Shown: positions 1-7,746 of the stretch, in pieces | How positions within the stretch are numbered: position 1 is the stretch's first letter | How the letters are laid out: every line of letters begins with the position of its first letter | Source: an uncultured Clostridia bacterium | GTDB lineage: Bacteria; Bacillota; Clostridia; Oscillospirales; CAG-382 | Assembly: GCA_944375955.1 (NCBI GenBank) | Contig: CALWBE010000012.1 | Coordinates: forward strand, 1 to 36,230 | Reading direction: 5' to 3' | Length of the DNA stretch: 36,230 bases | Notes under the pieces: model-generated | What the model was told of the DNA's origin: nothing | The model's database searches: none | Seen by the model: the letters and a program-made list of their open reading frames with translations, nothing else | Translations under genes and position numbers: made by a program

Positions 1-2
1 TG

Positions 3-386
3 GGAAACGAAACAGACAGAGAAGAAGCAAAAAATAAAATCAAAGAGATTCTTACTGCCAGAAGACGATTCTATGAAGCCGGCATTACACTTTTAGAATG
101 CGATAATACATTTGCCGAAAAGATCAAACATACTTTAGAAACTATGACATTTACCAGCAAAGTGGTCAACATAGTCGGCAACGGAGGAGGTGCGCTTCCG
201 ATTGATGCTTCCATAATACGCTTTTATCTGGAAATTGATCACAGAATCTGTGTGCGGGAAGAAAATATCACCATCGATTTTGAGAAACATCTTTGTTTGA
301 TTCAACTAGATGATAAGTACATTGCTAAAATCCCAATAAAAAATGGAATTGGGATTAAAAATGTAATCAACAAGTCCAGAATATGA
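3..386 (+). CDS. Partial CDS, C-terminal end of unknown protein (mobile-element context)
   Basis: The reading frame is open from the left edge of the window to a TGA at 384-386, giving about 127 residues of the C-terminal end of a protein whose start lies outside. An internal ATG at 144 has no convincing ribosome binding site, so I treat the frame as entering from the left. The visible part begins with a charged helical stretch (DREEAKNKIKEIL) and ends in alternating hydrophobic strands, including a VVNIVGNGGG segment. I recognise no family. It sits next to a TnpV-type gene and hairpins typical of Firmicute integrative elements, so mobile-element cargo is an inference from location only. Confidence 0.55.
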   Translation, partial: GNETDREEAKNKIKEILTARRRFYEAGITLLECDNTFAEKIKHTLETMTFTSKVVNIVGNGGGALPIDASIIRFYLEIDHRICVREENITIDFEKHLCLIQLDDKYIAKIPIKNGIGIKNVINKSRI

Positions 387-413
387 TTTGTTGAAAAATT
401 TCTGCTTTAGGTC

Positions 414-469
414 TTAGGGCAGCGCCCTAACGAGAATCACTGTTTGCAGCCGTATGGGGATACAAACAG
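414..469. repeat. Two short inverted repeats after the partial gene
   Basis: TTAGGGC (414-420) pairs with GCCCTAA (424-430) across a 3-base loop, and CTGTTTG (440-446) pairs with CAAACAG (463-469). Neither is followed by a good T-run on the plus strand. They could be a weak termination or recombination-related structure at the end of the mobile element. The pairing is visible; the role is unknown. Confidence 0.4.
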
Positions 470-489
470 TCTGCTCGCTAAGATGATAC

Positions 490-526
490 AGAAAAACCGG
501 AGAAGGCTGTTTTGCTTTCTCCGGTT
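490..526 (-). terminator. Rho-independent terminator downstream of the TnpV unit
   Basis: AACCGGAGAA (495-504) and TTCTCCGGTT (517-526) form a 10-bp stem. Read on the minus strand it is followed by a T-run (complement of 492-496). It lies immediately after the stop codon of the small gene at 531-704. Confidence 0.8.
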
Positions 527-530
527 CGTT

Positions 531-704
531 CTATGTTACCCTGATTTTTTTCGGCTTTGCTTTTGAAAGCTTGATAATCAAATCATCTACAGCGTCGGTA
601 TAGCGCCCTTCCTGCCGAAGCTTGCTCTGAAACCAAATGAGATTTTGGACAAGAAATCTGCACTCATCTTCCGAAAGGTAAAGATGATATTTCTGCTCTC
701 TCAT
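531..704 (-). CDS. Small conserved mobile-element protein, unknown function
   Basis: A 57-residue protein beginning MREQKYHLYL and ending in a lysine/arginine-rich tail (KAKPKKIRV). From memory, very similar small ORFs occur in Firmicute integrative and conjugative elements, typically beside TnpV; they have no assigned function that I know. The start at 704 is chosen because its ATG overlaps the TGA of the upstream tnpV-type gene in an ATGA arrangement (701-704), which suggests translational coupling. A start 12 bases upstream is also possible. A terminator follows directly. The identification as mobile-element cargo rests on resemblance and context. Confidence 0.65.
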   Translation of the reverse strand: MREQKYHLYLSEDECRFLVQNLIWFQSKLRQEGRYTDAVDDLIIKLSKAKPKKIRVT

Positions 705-1072
705 ATGTAAATCCACTCGTTGTTTACGATTTCAACGGCTCTGTTTCGGATGCTGTTCGTCTTTTGTACCCACTCCATAGGGCGGTTAACTTTCAGTCTT
801 TCTGTGACATTTTCCTGCTTAGAAAGTGCGGATACAAGCAACTGAAACATCCGCTCCGCCTGCTGATCTACCTCTGCCAGATGTTCGTTCAATGTTCCGG
901 AAGTCAGCAGATTGTAATACCAAATTTTGTGATACCGCTTCAAATACTGCCGGTATCGTTGCCCCCAAATTCCGATTTCAATTTCTTTTTCGGGTGGTAT
1001 TTTCAGATTGGGAAGCTCATAATCGCCTTGCCGGGTATAGGTACCGCCTGCTTTTTCATAAATGCTTTTCAT
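701..1072 (-). CDS. tnpV: TnpV family transposon-encoded protein
   Basis: A 123-residue protein with the typical TnpV layout: N-terminal MKSIYEKAGGTY, then a GIWGQRYRQYLKRY segment, a LLTSGTLNEHLAEVD segment and a C-terminal EWVQKTNSIRNRAVEIVN segment. TnpV proteins are small accessory proteins of Firmicute transposons and integrative elements; their biochemical role is not well defined. The frame extends upstream to 1255, but the start at 1072 is preceded by AGGAG at a normal distance (about 1080-1084) and matches the family start. Its stop overlaps the start of the next small gene (531-704), so the two look like one transcription unit ending at the 490-526 terminator. Confidence 0.8.
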   Translation of the reverse strand: MKSIYEKAGGTYTRQGDYELPNLKIPPEKEIEIGIWGQRYRQYLKRYHKIWYYNLLTSGTLNEHLAEVDQQAERMFQLLVSALSKQENVTERLKVNRPMEWVQKTNSIRNRAVEIVNNEWIYI

Positions 1073-1165
1073 CGTAAAATCTCCTGCGTTTTTTGGTGCT
1101 TTCATTTTACAGAAGATTTTCTGGAAAAACCAATGTGCCGATTGCAGTTTTATCGGAATATACAG

Positions 1166-1196
1166 AAAAAGAGTACGAACCCTTCGATCCGTACTC
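1166..1196 (-). terminator. Probable terminator between the reductase gene and the TnpV unit
   Basis: GAGTACG (1171-1177) and CGTACTC (1190-1196) form a stem. On the minus strand it is followed by a run of five T (complement of 1166-1170). It lies about 95 bases after the stop of the aldo/keto reductase gene and upstream of the tnpV start, so it could end the reductase transcript or belong to the mobile element. The rest of 1073-1291 holds no gene that I can support. Confidence 0.6.
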
Positions 1197-1291
1197 TCGT
1201 TTCCACCCTGCAATGCCGATTTCTGTGTGTTTTTCGGATACTGCCTTATGCACACTCGGCGAAAACCCCGCAGGCGTTTTTTATAAAAATA

Positions 1292-2428
1292 TTATTTTGA
1301 ATTAAGAATTTCCGCAAAGTCAGCCATAGCTTCAGAAATTTTTATAGACTGAGGACATACTGCCTCACAGCTGCGACATCCTATGCATGCTGTCGGACGT
1401 TTGTCTTCCGGTATAGCATCAAGTGCCATCGGAGCAAGAAAACCTCCACCAGTAAAACAGTGCTCATTGTAAAGACTTATAAGTTTAGGTATGTCAAGAG
1501 ACATGGGGCAATGTTCGGTGCAGTATCTACATGAAGTGCAGGGCAAGACAATTTTATTGACACGTTTTGCTGCAATTTCATATAAAGCGTCATTTTCATC
1601 TTTATTAAGAGGATCATATGTTTCGAACGTGGAAATGTTGTCTGCCAATTGCTCAAAGTTAGACATTCCGGATAATATGACTTTAACTCCCTTAAAACTT
1701 TGCAGATATCTAAAAGACCATGAAGGCACATTTGCCTGTGGACGCAATGCGCGCAGCTTTTGTGTTTCTTTTTCGGTAAGTGAAGCAAGCATTCCGCCTC
1801 TAAGAGGCTCCATTACCCATATGGGCATTCCGATTTTGTCAAGAAGTTCTACTTTCTGATTTGCATTCTGAAAAGAATAATCAAGCCAGTTTAGCTGTAT
1901 TTGGCAAAATTCCATATCAGGTCCGTACTCATTTAAAAACCGTTTCATAACATTTATATCGCCATGTATTGAAAATCCGAGATGATGTATCTTTCCTGCC
2001 TGTTTCTGCTTTTTTAAATATTCGTGTATTCTGTACTTGGGATCAAGGTATTGGTCTATATTTAAATCACACACGTTATGTATAAGATAAAAATCAAAAT
2101 AATCGGTTTTTAATCTTTCAAGCTGTTTTTCGAATATTTCTTCGACTTTGTTCATATTGGAAAGATCGTATCCGGGGAACTTTGTGGCAAGGTAATAACT
2201 GTCTCTGGGATATTCAGACAAAATTTTACCCATTACAGGTTCAGAGTTTCCCATGTGATATCCCCATGCGGTATCAAAATAATTTACACCATGATCTATT
2301 GCGTATTTTACCATTTTTGCAGTGGCTTCTTCATCAATTACTGCCCCTTCGGAATCCTTTACAGGAAGACGCATGGTACCCATACCGAGCATTGATATTT
2401 TTTTATTTTCAAAATCACTGTATACCAT
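1292..2428 (-). CDS. Aldo/keto reductase with C-terminal 4Fe-4S ferredoxin domain
   Basis: A 378-residue cytoplasmic oxidoreductase. Residues 1-280 form an aldo/keto reductase barrel with the catalytic tetrad visible: D52 (FDTA), Y57 (GYHMG), K83 (ATKFP) and H117 (LIHN). The C-terminal 90 residues carry two ferredoxin-type cysteine clusters, CTSCRYCTEHCP and CIGCRSCEAVCP, as in the iron-sulfur aldo/keto reductases common in anaerobic Clostridia. Substrates of this subfamily are mostly unknown; the family reduces carbonyls with NAD(P)H, and the clusters imply ferredoxin-type electron transfer. AAGGAG precedes the start. It lies 81 bases downstream of the DeoR-type regulator on the same strand, so co-transcription and a carbohydrate or polyol role are plausible inferences. 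Confidence 0.9.
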   Translation of the reverse strand: MVYSDFENKKISMLGMGTMRLPVKDSEGAVIDEEATAKMVKYAIDHGVNYFDTAWGYHMGNSEPVMGKILSEYPRDSYYLATKFPGYDLSNMNKVEEIFEKQLERLKTDYFDFYLIHNVCDLNIDQYLDPKYRIHEYLKKQKQAGKIHHLGFSIHGDINVMKRFLNEYGPDMEFCQIQLNWLDYSFQNANQKVELLDKIGMPIWVMEPLRGGMLASLTEKETQKLRALRPQANVPSWSFRYLQSFKGVKVILSGMSNFEQLADNISTFETYDPLNKDENDALYEIAAKRVNKIVLPCTSCRYCTEHCPMSLDIPKLISLYNEHCFTGGGFLAPMALDAIPEDKRPTACIGCRSCEAVCPQSIKISEAMADFAEILNSK

Positions 2429-2509
2429 ATATTACCAAACTCCTTTTCTTATATATTATAATTTTATTATAAAATTCCAAAAATTTCAAGATAAAGTCAG
2501 ATAATTTAT

Positions 2510-3295
2510 TTATTGTACTGAAAAAATAATGGTTTTCTCGGGTTTTTTTTCAAAATATCCGGAAAGATCAGCATCGGAAATTATGTAATCAATATTATTT
2601 ATATCGCACTGATAATATGTTGAATGTTTATTAAGCTTTGTACTGTCGCAAAGAAAAACGGATTTTGCACTGTTTTCAATCATTTTATTTCTTAATGGAA
2701 CTTCTGAAGAATAACAGTCAAATATTCTTCCGTCTCTACATAGTGATTGCGCGGAGAAAAAAGTATAATCAGCATAAAAAGACGCTGCCATTGTCTCTGC
2801 GTGACTGTCAACAAGAGCTGCTCTGTTTTCTCTGTGCATGTTGCCTCCGGTACAATATGCACGTATGTCATAATCCATAAAATAACACAGGTTTTCTATT
2901 CCGTTTGTGATAACTGTTATATTTTTAATTTTTACAAGCTCTTTTGCAACAAAAAAGGCACTGCTTGAACCGTCTAAAAAAATTACGTCGCCGCTGTGAA
3001 CAAGATCCGCAGCACGCTCGGCTATTTTTTTCTTTGCCGCAGAATTCTCATGAATACGCAGAGAAAAAGGTATATTCCTTCCGCCCTCTTTTACTAATTC
3101 CACTCCCCCGTATGAGCGCTTAACGAGCCCTCTTGCTTCCATTTCAGATAAGTCACGTCTGATGCTTGAAGATGAAACATTCATTTTTTTTGACAAATAG
3201 TCAACTGTAACATATGAATACTTATTTAAAAAATCTAAAATTTCCTGTACTCTTTCATTTTTGAACATATAGATTTTTTGCGCGTTTTTGCGCAT
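2510..3295 (-). CDS. DeoR/GlpR-family transcriptional regulator
   Basis: About 261 residues. The N-terminal 60 residues form a DeoR-type winged helix (VTVDYLSKKMNVSSSSIRRDL, then GLVKRSYGGVEL). The rest is a DeoRC sensor domain with the sugar-phosphate-binding signatures IFLDGSSSAFFVAKEL, VITNGIENL and CTGGNMHRENRAALVD. DeoR/GlpR proteins usually repress sugar or glycerol-phosphate genes and are released by a phosphorylated sugar. It is divergent from the FAD oxidoreductase operon with about 120 bases between, so control of that operon and of the downstream reductase is likely. The start is uncertain: the frame extends to a TTG at 3304, GGAGG sits only two bases before the ATG at 3295, and MFKNERVQEIL at 3268 is the usual family start. 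Confidence 0.88.
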   Translation of the reverse strand: MRKNAQKIYMFKNERVQEILDFLNKYSYVTVDYLSKKMNVSSSSIRRDLSEMEARGLVKRSYGGVELVKEGGRNIPFSLRIHENSAAKKKIAERAADLVHSGDVIFLDGSSSAFFVAKELVKIKNITVITNGIENLCYFMDYDIRAYCTGGNMHRENRAALVDSHAETMAASFYADYTFFSAQSLCRDGRIFDCYSSEVPLRNKMIENSAKSVFLCDSTKLNKHSTYYQCDINNIDYIISDADLSGYFEKKPEKTIIFSVQ

Positions 3296-3338
3296 TTCCT
3301 CCAATTTTACATGAAATTTTCCTATTGCTGAAACGGTA

Positions 3339-3367
3339 TTGAATTATATTGCTCATTTTATTATAAT
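3339..3367 (+). promoter_or_regulatory. Sigma-A-type promoter of the FAD oxidoreductase operon
   Basis: TTGAAT (3339-3344), a 17-base spacer and TATAAT (3362-3367) match the vegetative consensus and lie 50 bases before the start at 3417. The promoter lies in the divergent region shared with the deoR-type gene, where its operator would be expected. I did not find a clear operator palindrome. Confidence 0.7.
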
Positions 3368-3416
3368 ACATATTATAAAAAAAATAAATACTAATTAAAA
3401 AATCGGAGCTAATATA

Positions 3417-4850
3417 ATGATTTATGACGTAGTTATTATCGGTGCAGGTGTTACCGGTACACTTTTAGCAAGAGAGCTGACAAAATATAAACTTAATATT
3501 TGCTTTATTGACAAAGGCCCTGATGCCGCAAATGCAGCGAGCAGAGCAAATTCAGGTATAGTACATGCTGGTTTTGATGCTAAGAGCGGCAGTCTAAAAG
3601 CAAAACTTAATGTACGCGGCTGTAAAATGATGAAAAGAATTACAGAAGAACTTTGTGTAGGATACAGAAATATTCCTTCACTTGTTTTGTGTTTTTCAGA
3701 AAGCGACAGAGCGGCTTTAAATGAATTATATGAAAGAGGTATAAAAAACGGCGTACCTGATCTCAGAATTGTTGAAAGAGATGAGCTTGTTAAGCTTGAA
3801 CCCAATATATCTGATAAAGCTATTGCGGCACTTTATGCACCTTCCGCAGGCATTGTAAGTCCCTATGAATTATGTATTGCTGCAGGAGAAAATGCGGTAC
3901 AGAACGGAGCAAGCTATATATTTAACTATGAAGTAAAAAGCATCACCGAAAATGACGGAATTTATATTGTTAGCGATGGCAATAGTAATGTCTCAGCGAG
4001 ATATATAGTTGCGGCATGCGGAATACATTGTGATGATATTGCCGCAATGAGCGGAGATCTTGATTTTGAAATAATACCGCGTAAAGGTGAATATATGCTG
4101 TTTGATAAAAGTTGCGCAGGATGTGTAAGAAACGTGCTATTTCCCCTTCCTACCAAAAATGGAAAAGGAGTTCTTGTAGCACCTACAGCAGACGGCAATC
4201 TTATCATCGGGCCTAATGCTAATGTTTCCGAGAAAGATGATACAGAAACTACGGCATGCGGTTTAAACGAAATATATGAAAACGCGGTAAAACTTGTAAA
4301 AACACTGCCTTCTTTAAAAAATGTTATTACATCTTTTGCGGGTCAACGGCCGACGCCGAGCACAGGAGATTTTATAATAAAATTTTCAGCTAAATACAAA
4401 AAAATGCTTCATATAGCCGGAATAGAATCTCCCGGGCTTGCCTCATCTCCGGCTGTAGCGGAATATGCGGTTCAGTTGTTGTCACAGGCAGGACTTATAC
4501 TTGAACCGAATATAAAATTTAATCCTTACAGAAAAAAATTAATAAAAATACGTGAACTTTCCGATGATGAAAAACAGAAGTATATATCTAAAAATCCGGC
4601 TTACGGGAAAATTATATGTCGGTGCGAATCTATTACCGAAGGAGAAATTGTAGACGCTATACAGCGCCCTATGGGAGCAACAACAATAGACGGTGTTAAA
4701 AGACGAACAAGAGCCGGAATGGGCAGATGCCAGGGAGGATTTTGTATGCCTAGGGTAACTGAGATACTTTCAAGAGAACTAAAAAAGGACATGTCTGATA
4801 TCAGAAAATACGGACAGGATTCGATACTTTTATATGGTAAGACGAAATAA
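3417..4850 (+). CDS. GlpA-like FAD-dependent oxidoreductase with BFD-type [2Fe-2S] domain
   Basis: A 477-residue protein. The N-terminus has the FAD dinucleotide-binding motif GAGVTG (residues 9-14) of the DAO/glycerol-3-phosphate dehydrogenase family. The C-terminus carries a BFD-like [2Fe-2S] domain with cysteines 401 and 403 (CRC) and 438 and 443 (CQGGFC). This is the arrangement of anaerobic GlpA-type dehydrogenases. Known family role: oxidation of sn-glycerol 3-phosphate to dihydroxyacetone phosphate, with electrons passed to partner subunits. The next two genes (GlpB-like and DUF1667) are the usual Clostridial partners. The specific substrate is inferred, because no glpK or glpF is present here. 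GGAG precedes the start, and a strong promoter lies upstream. Confidence 0.88.
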   Translation: MIYDVVIIGAGVTGTLLARELTKYKLNICFIDKGPDAANAASRANSGIVHAGFDAKSGSLKAKLNVRGCKMMKRITEELCVGYRNIPSLVLCFSESDRAALNELYERGIKNGVPDLRIVERDELVKLEPNISDKAIAALYAPSAGIVSPYELCIAAGENAVQNGASYIFNYEVKSITENDGIYIVSDGNSNVSARYIVAACGIHCDDIAAMSGDLDFEIIPRKGEYMLFDKSCAGCVRNVLFPLPTKNGKGVLVAPTADGNLIIGPNANVSEKDDTETTACGLNEIYENAVKLVKTLPSLKNVITSFAGQRPTPSTGDFIIKFSAKYKKMLHIAGIESPGLASSPAVAEYAVQLLSQAGLILEPNIKFNPYRKKLIKIRELSDDEKQKYISKNPAYGKIICRCESITEGEIVDAIQRPMGATTIDGVKRRTRAGMGRCQGGFCMPRVTEILSRELKKDMSDIRKYGQDSILLYGKTK

Positions 4851-4863
4851 GGAGTTCAGCAGA

Positions 4864-6141
4864 ATGGAGCAGAGAATAAAAATTGCGATAATCGGCGGTG
4901 GTCCAGCCGGTCTTGCGGCAGCCTTGGGCGCATATGAGTCAGGAATAAAAGCTGAAGATATTTTAATTATAGAGCGTGATTCATGCCTTGGAGGAATATT
5001 AAATCAGTGCATACATGCAGGATTTGGACTGCATAGATTTGGGGAGGAACTTACAGGTCCGGAATATGCTGAACGATATATAAAAAAAGTTCGTGAAGCC
5101 GATATCGGATTTATAACCGATGCTATGGTATTGGCACTTAATGACAATAAAGATATAACTTATATTTCACCAACAACAGGTATAGTTCATTTAAAGGCTG
5201 AAGCAGTAATTCTTGCTATGGGATGCCGCGAGCGTACGAGAGGAGCTTTAAATATTCCCGGTACAAGACCTGCCGGAATATATACCGCTGGAACTGCACA
5301 GAGATTTGTAAATATTGAAGGATATATGCCCGGTAAAGAAGTTGTTATACTTGGAAGCGGAGATATCGGTCTCATAATGGCACGCAGAATGACCTTGGAA
5401 GGCGCAAAGGTAAAAGCAGTATGTGAGCTTATGCCTTATTCAAGCGGACTTGCCAGAAATATAGCACAGTGTCTTGATGATTTTCAAATACCGCTTATGT
5501 TGTCTCATACTGTTGTTAAAATACATGGAAAAGAGCGTGTAACCGGAGTTACAATAGCGGAGGTTGATTCTTCACTTAAACCTATACCCGATACTTACAA
5601 ATATATAAGCTGTGATACGCTTATGCTTTCCGTAGGACTTATTCCGGAAAATGAAGTGTCAAAAGGAGCAGATATAGAAATTGACAGAGTAACAAACGGT
5701 GCGGTAGTAGATAATTTTAGACAGACCTCAAAAAGCGGAATTTTTGCTTGCGGAAACGTATTGCATGTACATGATCTTGTTGATTTTGTTTCAATGGAAA
5801 GCGAACTTGCCGGCCGATCTGCGGCAAAATATGTAACTGAAGGATTCAGCGGAGAAAATAAGAGTGATACTGTTCCTAAAGGAGGCGTAAGGTATGTTGT
5901 ACCTCAGAAATATTATGGTAGCAGCATAGATGAAAAAACCGAATTTTTTTATAGAGTCGGAAAGAATTACAGAAATGTTTCCCTTAACGTGTTAGCTGAC
6001 GGAACTTTAATATTAAAGAAAAAATTAGTGAGAGCTGCGCCTGGAGAAATGGGTAATATAAGTTTAAAGGGAGAGGCGTTAGATAAGGCAAGAAAAGCAT
6101 CAAACCTTGTATTTACAATAGAAGAGGGAGAGAATGTATAA
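4864..6141 (+). CDS. GlpB-like NAD(P)/FAD-dependent pyridine nucleotide-disulfide-type oxidoreductase
   Basis: A 425-residue flavoprotein with two Rossmann dinucleotide sites: IAIIGGGPAGLAAA near the N-terminus (FAD) and VVILGSGDIGLIMARRM in the middle (NAD(P)H). A GGILNQCIHAGFG segment and a C-terminal ACGNVLHVHDLVD segment, typical of the FAD-binding end, are also present. It probably moves electrons between the GlpA-like subunit and pyridine nucleotide or another carrier. The ATG at 4864 is chosen over one at 4834 because AAGGAG, overlapping the upstream stop codon, lies about 8 bases before it and the Rossmann motif then falls at the usual distance. Its stop overlaps the next start by one base, indicating an operon. 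Confidence 0.87.
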   Translation: MEQRIKIAIIGGGPAGLAAALGAYESGIKAEDILIIERDSCLGGILNQCIHAGFGLHRFGEELTGPEYAERYIKKVREADIGFITDAMVLALNDNKDITYISPTTGIVHLKAEAVILAMGCRERTRGALNIPGTRPAGIYTAGTAQRFVNIEGYMPGKEVVILGSGDIGLIMARRMTLEGAKVKAVCELMPYSSGLARNIAQCLDDFQIPLMLSHTVVKIHGKERVTGVTIAEVDSSLKPIPDTYKYISCDTLMLSVGLIPENEVSKGADIEIDRVTNGAVVDNFRQTSKSGIFACGNVLHVHDLVDFVSMESELAGRSAAKYVTEGFSGENKSDTVPKGGVRYVVPQKYYGSSIDEKTEFFYRVGKNYRNVSLNVLADGTLILKKKLVRAAPGEMGNISLKGEALDKARKASNLVFTIEEGENV

Positions 6142-6512
6142 TGAAAAAAACTTTCACATGTGTTGTATGCCCGATTGGATGCGAACTTCACATAGAATTT
6201 GATCCTGAAGATATATCTCCGGAGCAAATAAAGGTAAGTGGAAATAGCTGTCCGCGCGGAGAAAAATATGCGAAATCAGAAATAGTAAATCCCGAACGCA
6301 CTCTGACAAGCACTGTCAAATTAAATTCTAAAATTTTACCCGTGCTTCCCGTTAAAACAGATAAGCCTATTTCTAAAGATAAAATATTTGACGCTATGCA
6401 CATAATAAACGGATTAATCGTTTCAGCTCCTGTCAATGCCGGAAATGTTATATGCAAAGATTTTATAAATAAAGGTGTAAATCTTGTAGCTTGCCGTACT
6501 GTCTCAGAGTGA
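6141..6512 (+). CDS. DUF1667 domain protein, small cysteine-rich redox partner
   Basis: A 123-residue protein with the DUF1667 pattern: CVVCPIGC near residues 8-15, NSCPRG near residue 46 and a C-terminal VACRTV. The cysteines suggest an iron-sulfur or other metal site. The family is known mainly from its position directly after GlpA/GlpB-like flavoproteins in Firmicutes and is presumed to be a third subunit or electron carrier; I know of no established reaction. The start codon overlaps the upstream stop by one base, so translation is coupled. It is the last gene of the operon and is followed by a strong terminator. Confidence 0.85.
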   Translation: MKKTFTCVVCPIGCELHIEFDPEDISPEQIKVSGNSCPRGEKYAKSEIVNPERTLTSTVKLNSKILPVLPVKTDKPISKDKIFDAMHIINGLIVSAPVNAGNVICKDFINKGVNLVACRTVSE

Positions 6513-6555
6513 CGTTTAAATTCTGATTCAAGATTTATTAATAATTGTATGTTAT

Positions 6556-6591
6556 AATTATTTGCGTATGTTTATACGCAAATAATTTTTT
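6556..6591 (+). terminator. Rho-independent terminator of the FAD oxidoreductase operon
   Basis: A 14-bp stem (6556-6569 with 6574-6587) closes a GTTT loop and runs into a T-run ending at 6591. The T-run directly touches the ATG at 6592 of the next reading frame, which argues for a later start of that gene. Confidence 0.85.
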
Positions 6592-6609
6592 ATGAAAGAG
6601 AGATATACC

Positions 6610-7299
6610 TTGAAAGAACTGATCAAAACCTGCAAATTGTTCTCACAGCCGTATGCAACAATAGCTGCCGATTACATTTCTGAGTTTGAATATCCTTGGG
6701 AAGCATTGTGTGGAATAAAAGAATACATACTCAAGATAGGTCAGACGCTTGATAAAGATAAATTTTTTTCGCCTTCTGAAGGAATATGGATAGCAAGAAG
6801 CGCCGTTGTTTTTTCATCTGCGTATATAGGCGGACCATGTATTATTGACGAGGGAGCGGAAGTCCGACACTGCGCATTTATCCGCGGAAGCGCAATTGTG
6901 GGTAAAAACTGCGTTGTCGGAAATTCAACAGAATTGAAAAATGTTATACTTTTTGACGGAGTGCAGGTTCCGCATTTTAATTATGTGGGCGATTCTGTGC
7001 TTGGTTATCGTTCTCATATGGGAGCCGGCAGCATAACTTCAAATGTAAAGAGTGACAAGAGCATTGTACATATAAAATCTGCTGACGGCAGTGATATTGA
7101 TACCGGGTTGAAAAAATTCGGCGCGATTCTGGGTGATTTTGTTGAAGTTGGGTGCAACAGCGTTCTAAATCCAGGTACAGTTATCGGAAAACATGTAAAT
7201 ATTTATCCTACATCCTGCGTAAGAGGATTTATTCATGAAAACTCTATATATAAGGATAAGGAAAATATTATAGATAAATATTTAAAAGGAGATGTGTAA
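6610..7299 (+). CDS. Left-handed beta-helix (hexapeptide-repeat) sugar-nucleotide transferase-like protein
   Basis: A 229- to 235-residue cytoplasmic protein. The middle and C-terminal parts show imperfect hexapeptide repeats (for example AVVFSSAYIGGPCIID, AIVGKNCVVGNS, VGCNSVLNPGTVIG, HVNIYPTS) that build a left-handed beta-helix. This resembles the C-terminal half of GlmU-type and NDP-sugar pyrophosphorylases, and proteins like this are often labelled UDP-GlcNAc pyrophosphorylase-related. It lacks a nucleotidyltransferase domain, so an acetyltransferase or binding role is more likely than pyrophosphorylase activity. An ATG at 6592 touches the upstream terminator and has no ribosome binding site. 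A TTG at 6610, preceded by AAAGAGAG at a good distance, is preferred. The neighbouring glmS gene fits an amino-sugar role. Confidence 0.75.
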   Translation: MKELIKTCKLFSQPYATIAADYISEFEYPWEALCGIKEYILKIGQTLDKDKFFSPSEGIWIARSAVVFSSAYIGGPCIIDEGAEVRHCAFIRGSAIVGKNCVVGNSTELKNVILFDGVQVPHFNYVGDSVLGYRSHMGAGSITSNVKSDKSIVHIKSADGSDIDTGLKKFGAILGDFVEVGCNSVLNPGTVIGKHVNIYPTSCVRGFIHENSIYKDKENIIDKYLKGDV

Positions 7300-7510
7300 T
7301 AAAGGAAAAAATAAAGTAAAAAAATATTAAAAGTACAGTCCTGCTTCAAAAAATTTAATAAGCAGTTCTGCAGCAGTTTTTCGGAGATGCTTTGTTTTAT
7401 CTGTTATTGTCTTTATATAAATTATCAGCATATAATTACATAGATGAAAAGACATATAATATACAGATTTTTGACAGTCAGTCTTCGAATTTAAAATAAG
7501 GAAAGACATA

Positions 7511-7680
7511 AGAATGCTGAAGCGCCAGACCGTATTTTGTTTTGATGCAGATAACTTTGCAAAGCAGAAAACGGTGACGAGGGTGAGGATTATCGAATTT
7601 TTCGGCGGATGTTCTCACGGTGTATACTCATCGTAATGCCAGCTACAAAAAGATATTATCTACAAAAAGCTGACAAAAGT
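7511..7680 (+). ncRNA. glmS ribozyme (glucosamine-6-phosphate riboswitch)
   Basis: The conserved core is present in order: AGCGCCAGA (7521-7529, with the self-cleavage site expected between A7521 and G7522), a P1 arm, TGACGAGGGTGAGGA (7575-7589), ATCGAA (7592-7597) and TTCGGCGGATG (7601-7611). P2 is GCGCC (7522-7526) with GGCG (7604-7607). P3 is GTGAG (7583-7587) with CTCAC (7614-7618). The 3' accessory stem is CAGCT (7640-7644) with AGCTG (7668-7672). In Firmicutes this ribozyme binds GlcN6P, cleaves its own mRNA and lowers GlmS synthesis. It lies 65-230 bases before the glmS start, as expected. A long in-frame extension of the glmS frame runs through it and is not coding. Confidence 0.93.
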
Positions 7681-7746
7681 ATTGTCTTTCCGCATTATTT
7701 ATTTTGTTTCCGGGTATTATTTTCCCGGGGAAAGGTGTTTATTTTT

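Noticed and set aside
1073..1255. N-terminal extension of the TnpV frame
   Set aside because: It runs through a terminator hairpin and upstream of a good AGGAG-preceded ATG at 1072, and its translation does not match the family start.
1270..1284. Shared 11-mer GGCGTTTTTTA near both mobile-element edges (also at about 35733-35745) as a possible attachment site
   Set aside because: The match is short and mostly a T-run, so it is expected by chance in A+T-rich DNA, and no flanking similarity supports it.
764..1300. Several overlapping plus-strand frames across the TnpV region
   Set aside because: They are antisense to tnpV and the upstream hairpin, have no good ribosome binding site and show compositionally odd Cys/Phe-rich translations.
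7609..7746. 46-residue N-terminal extension of GlmS
   Set aside because: It covers the 3' part of the glmS ribozyme, and GlmS must begin with Met-Cys for its glutaminase nucleophile.
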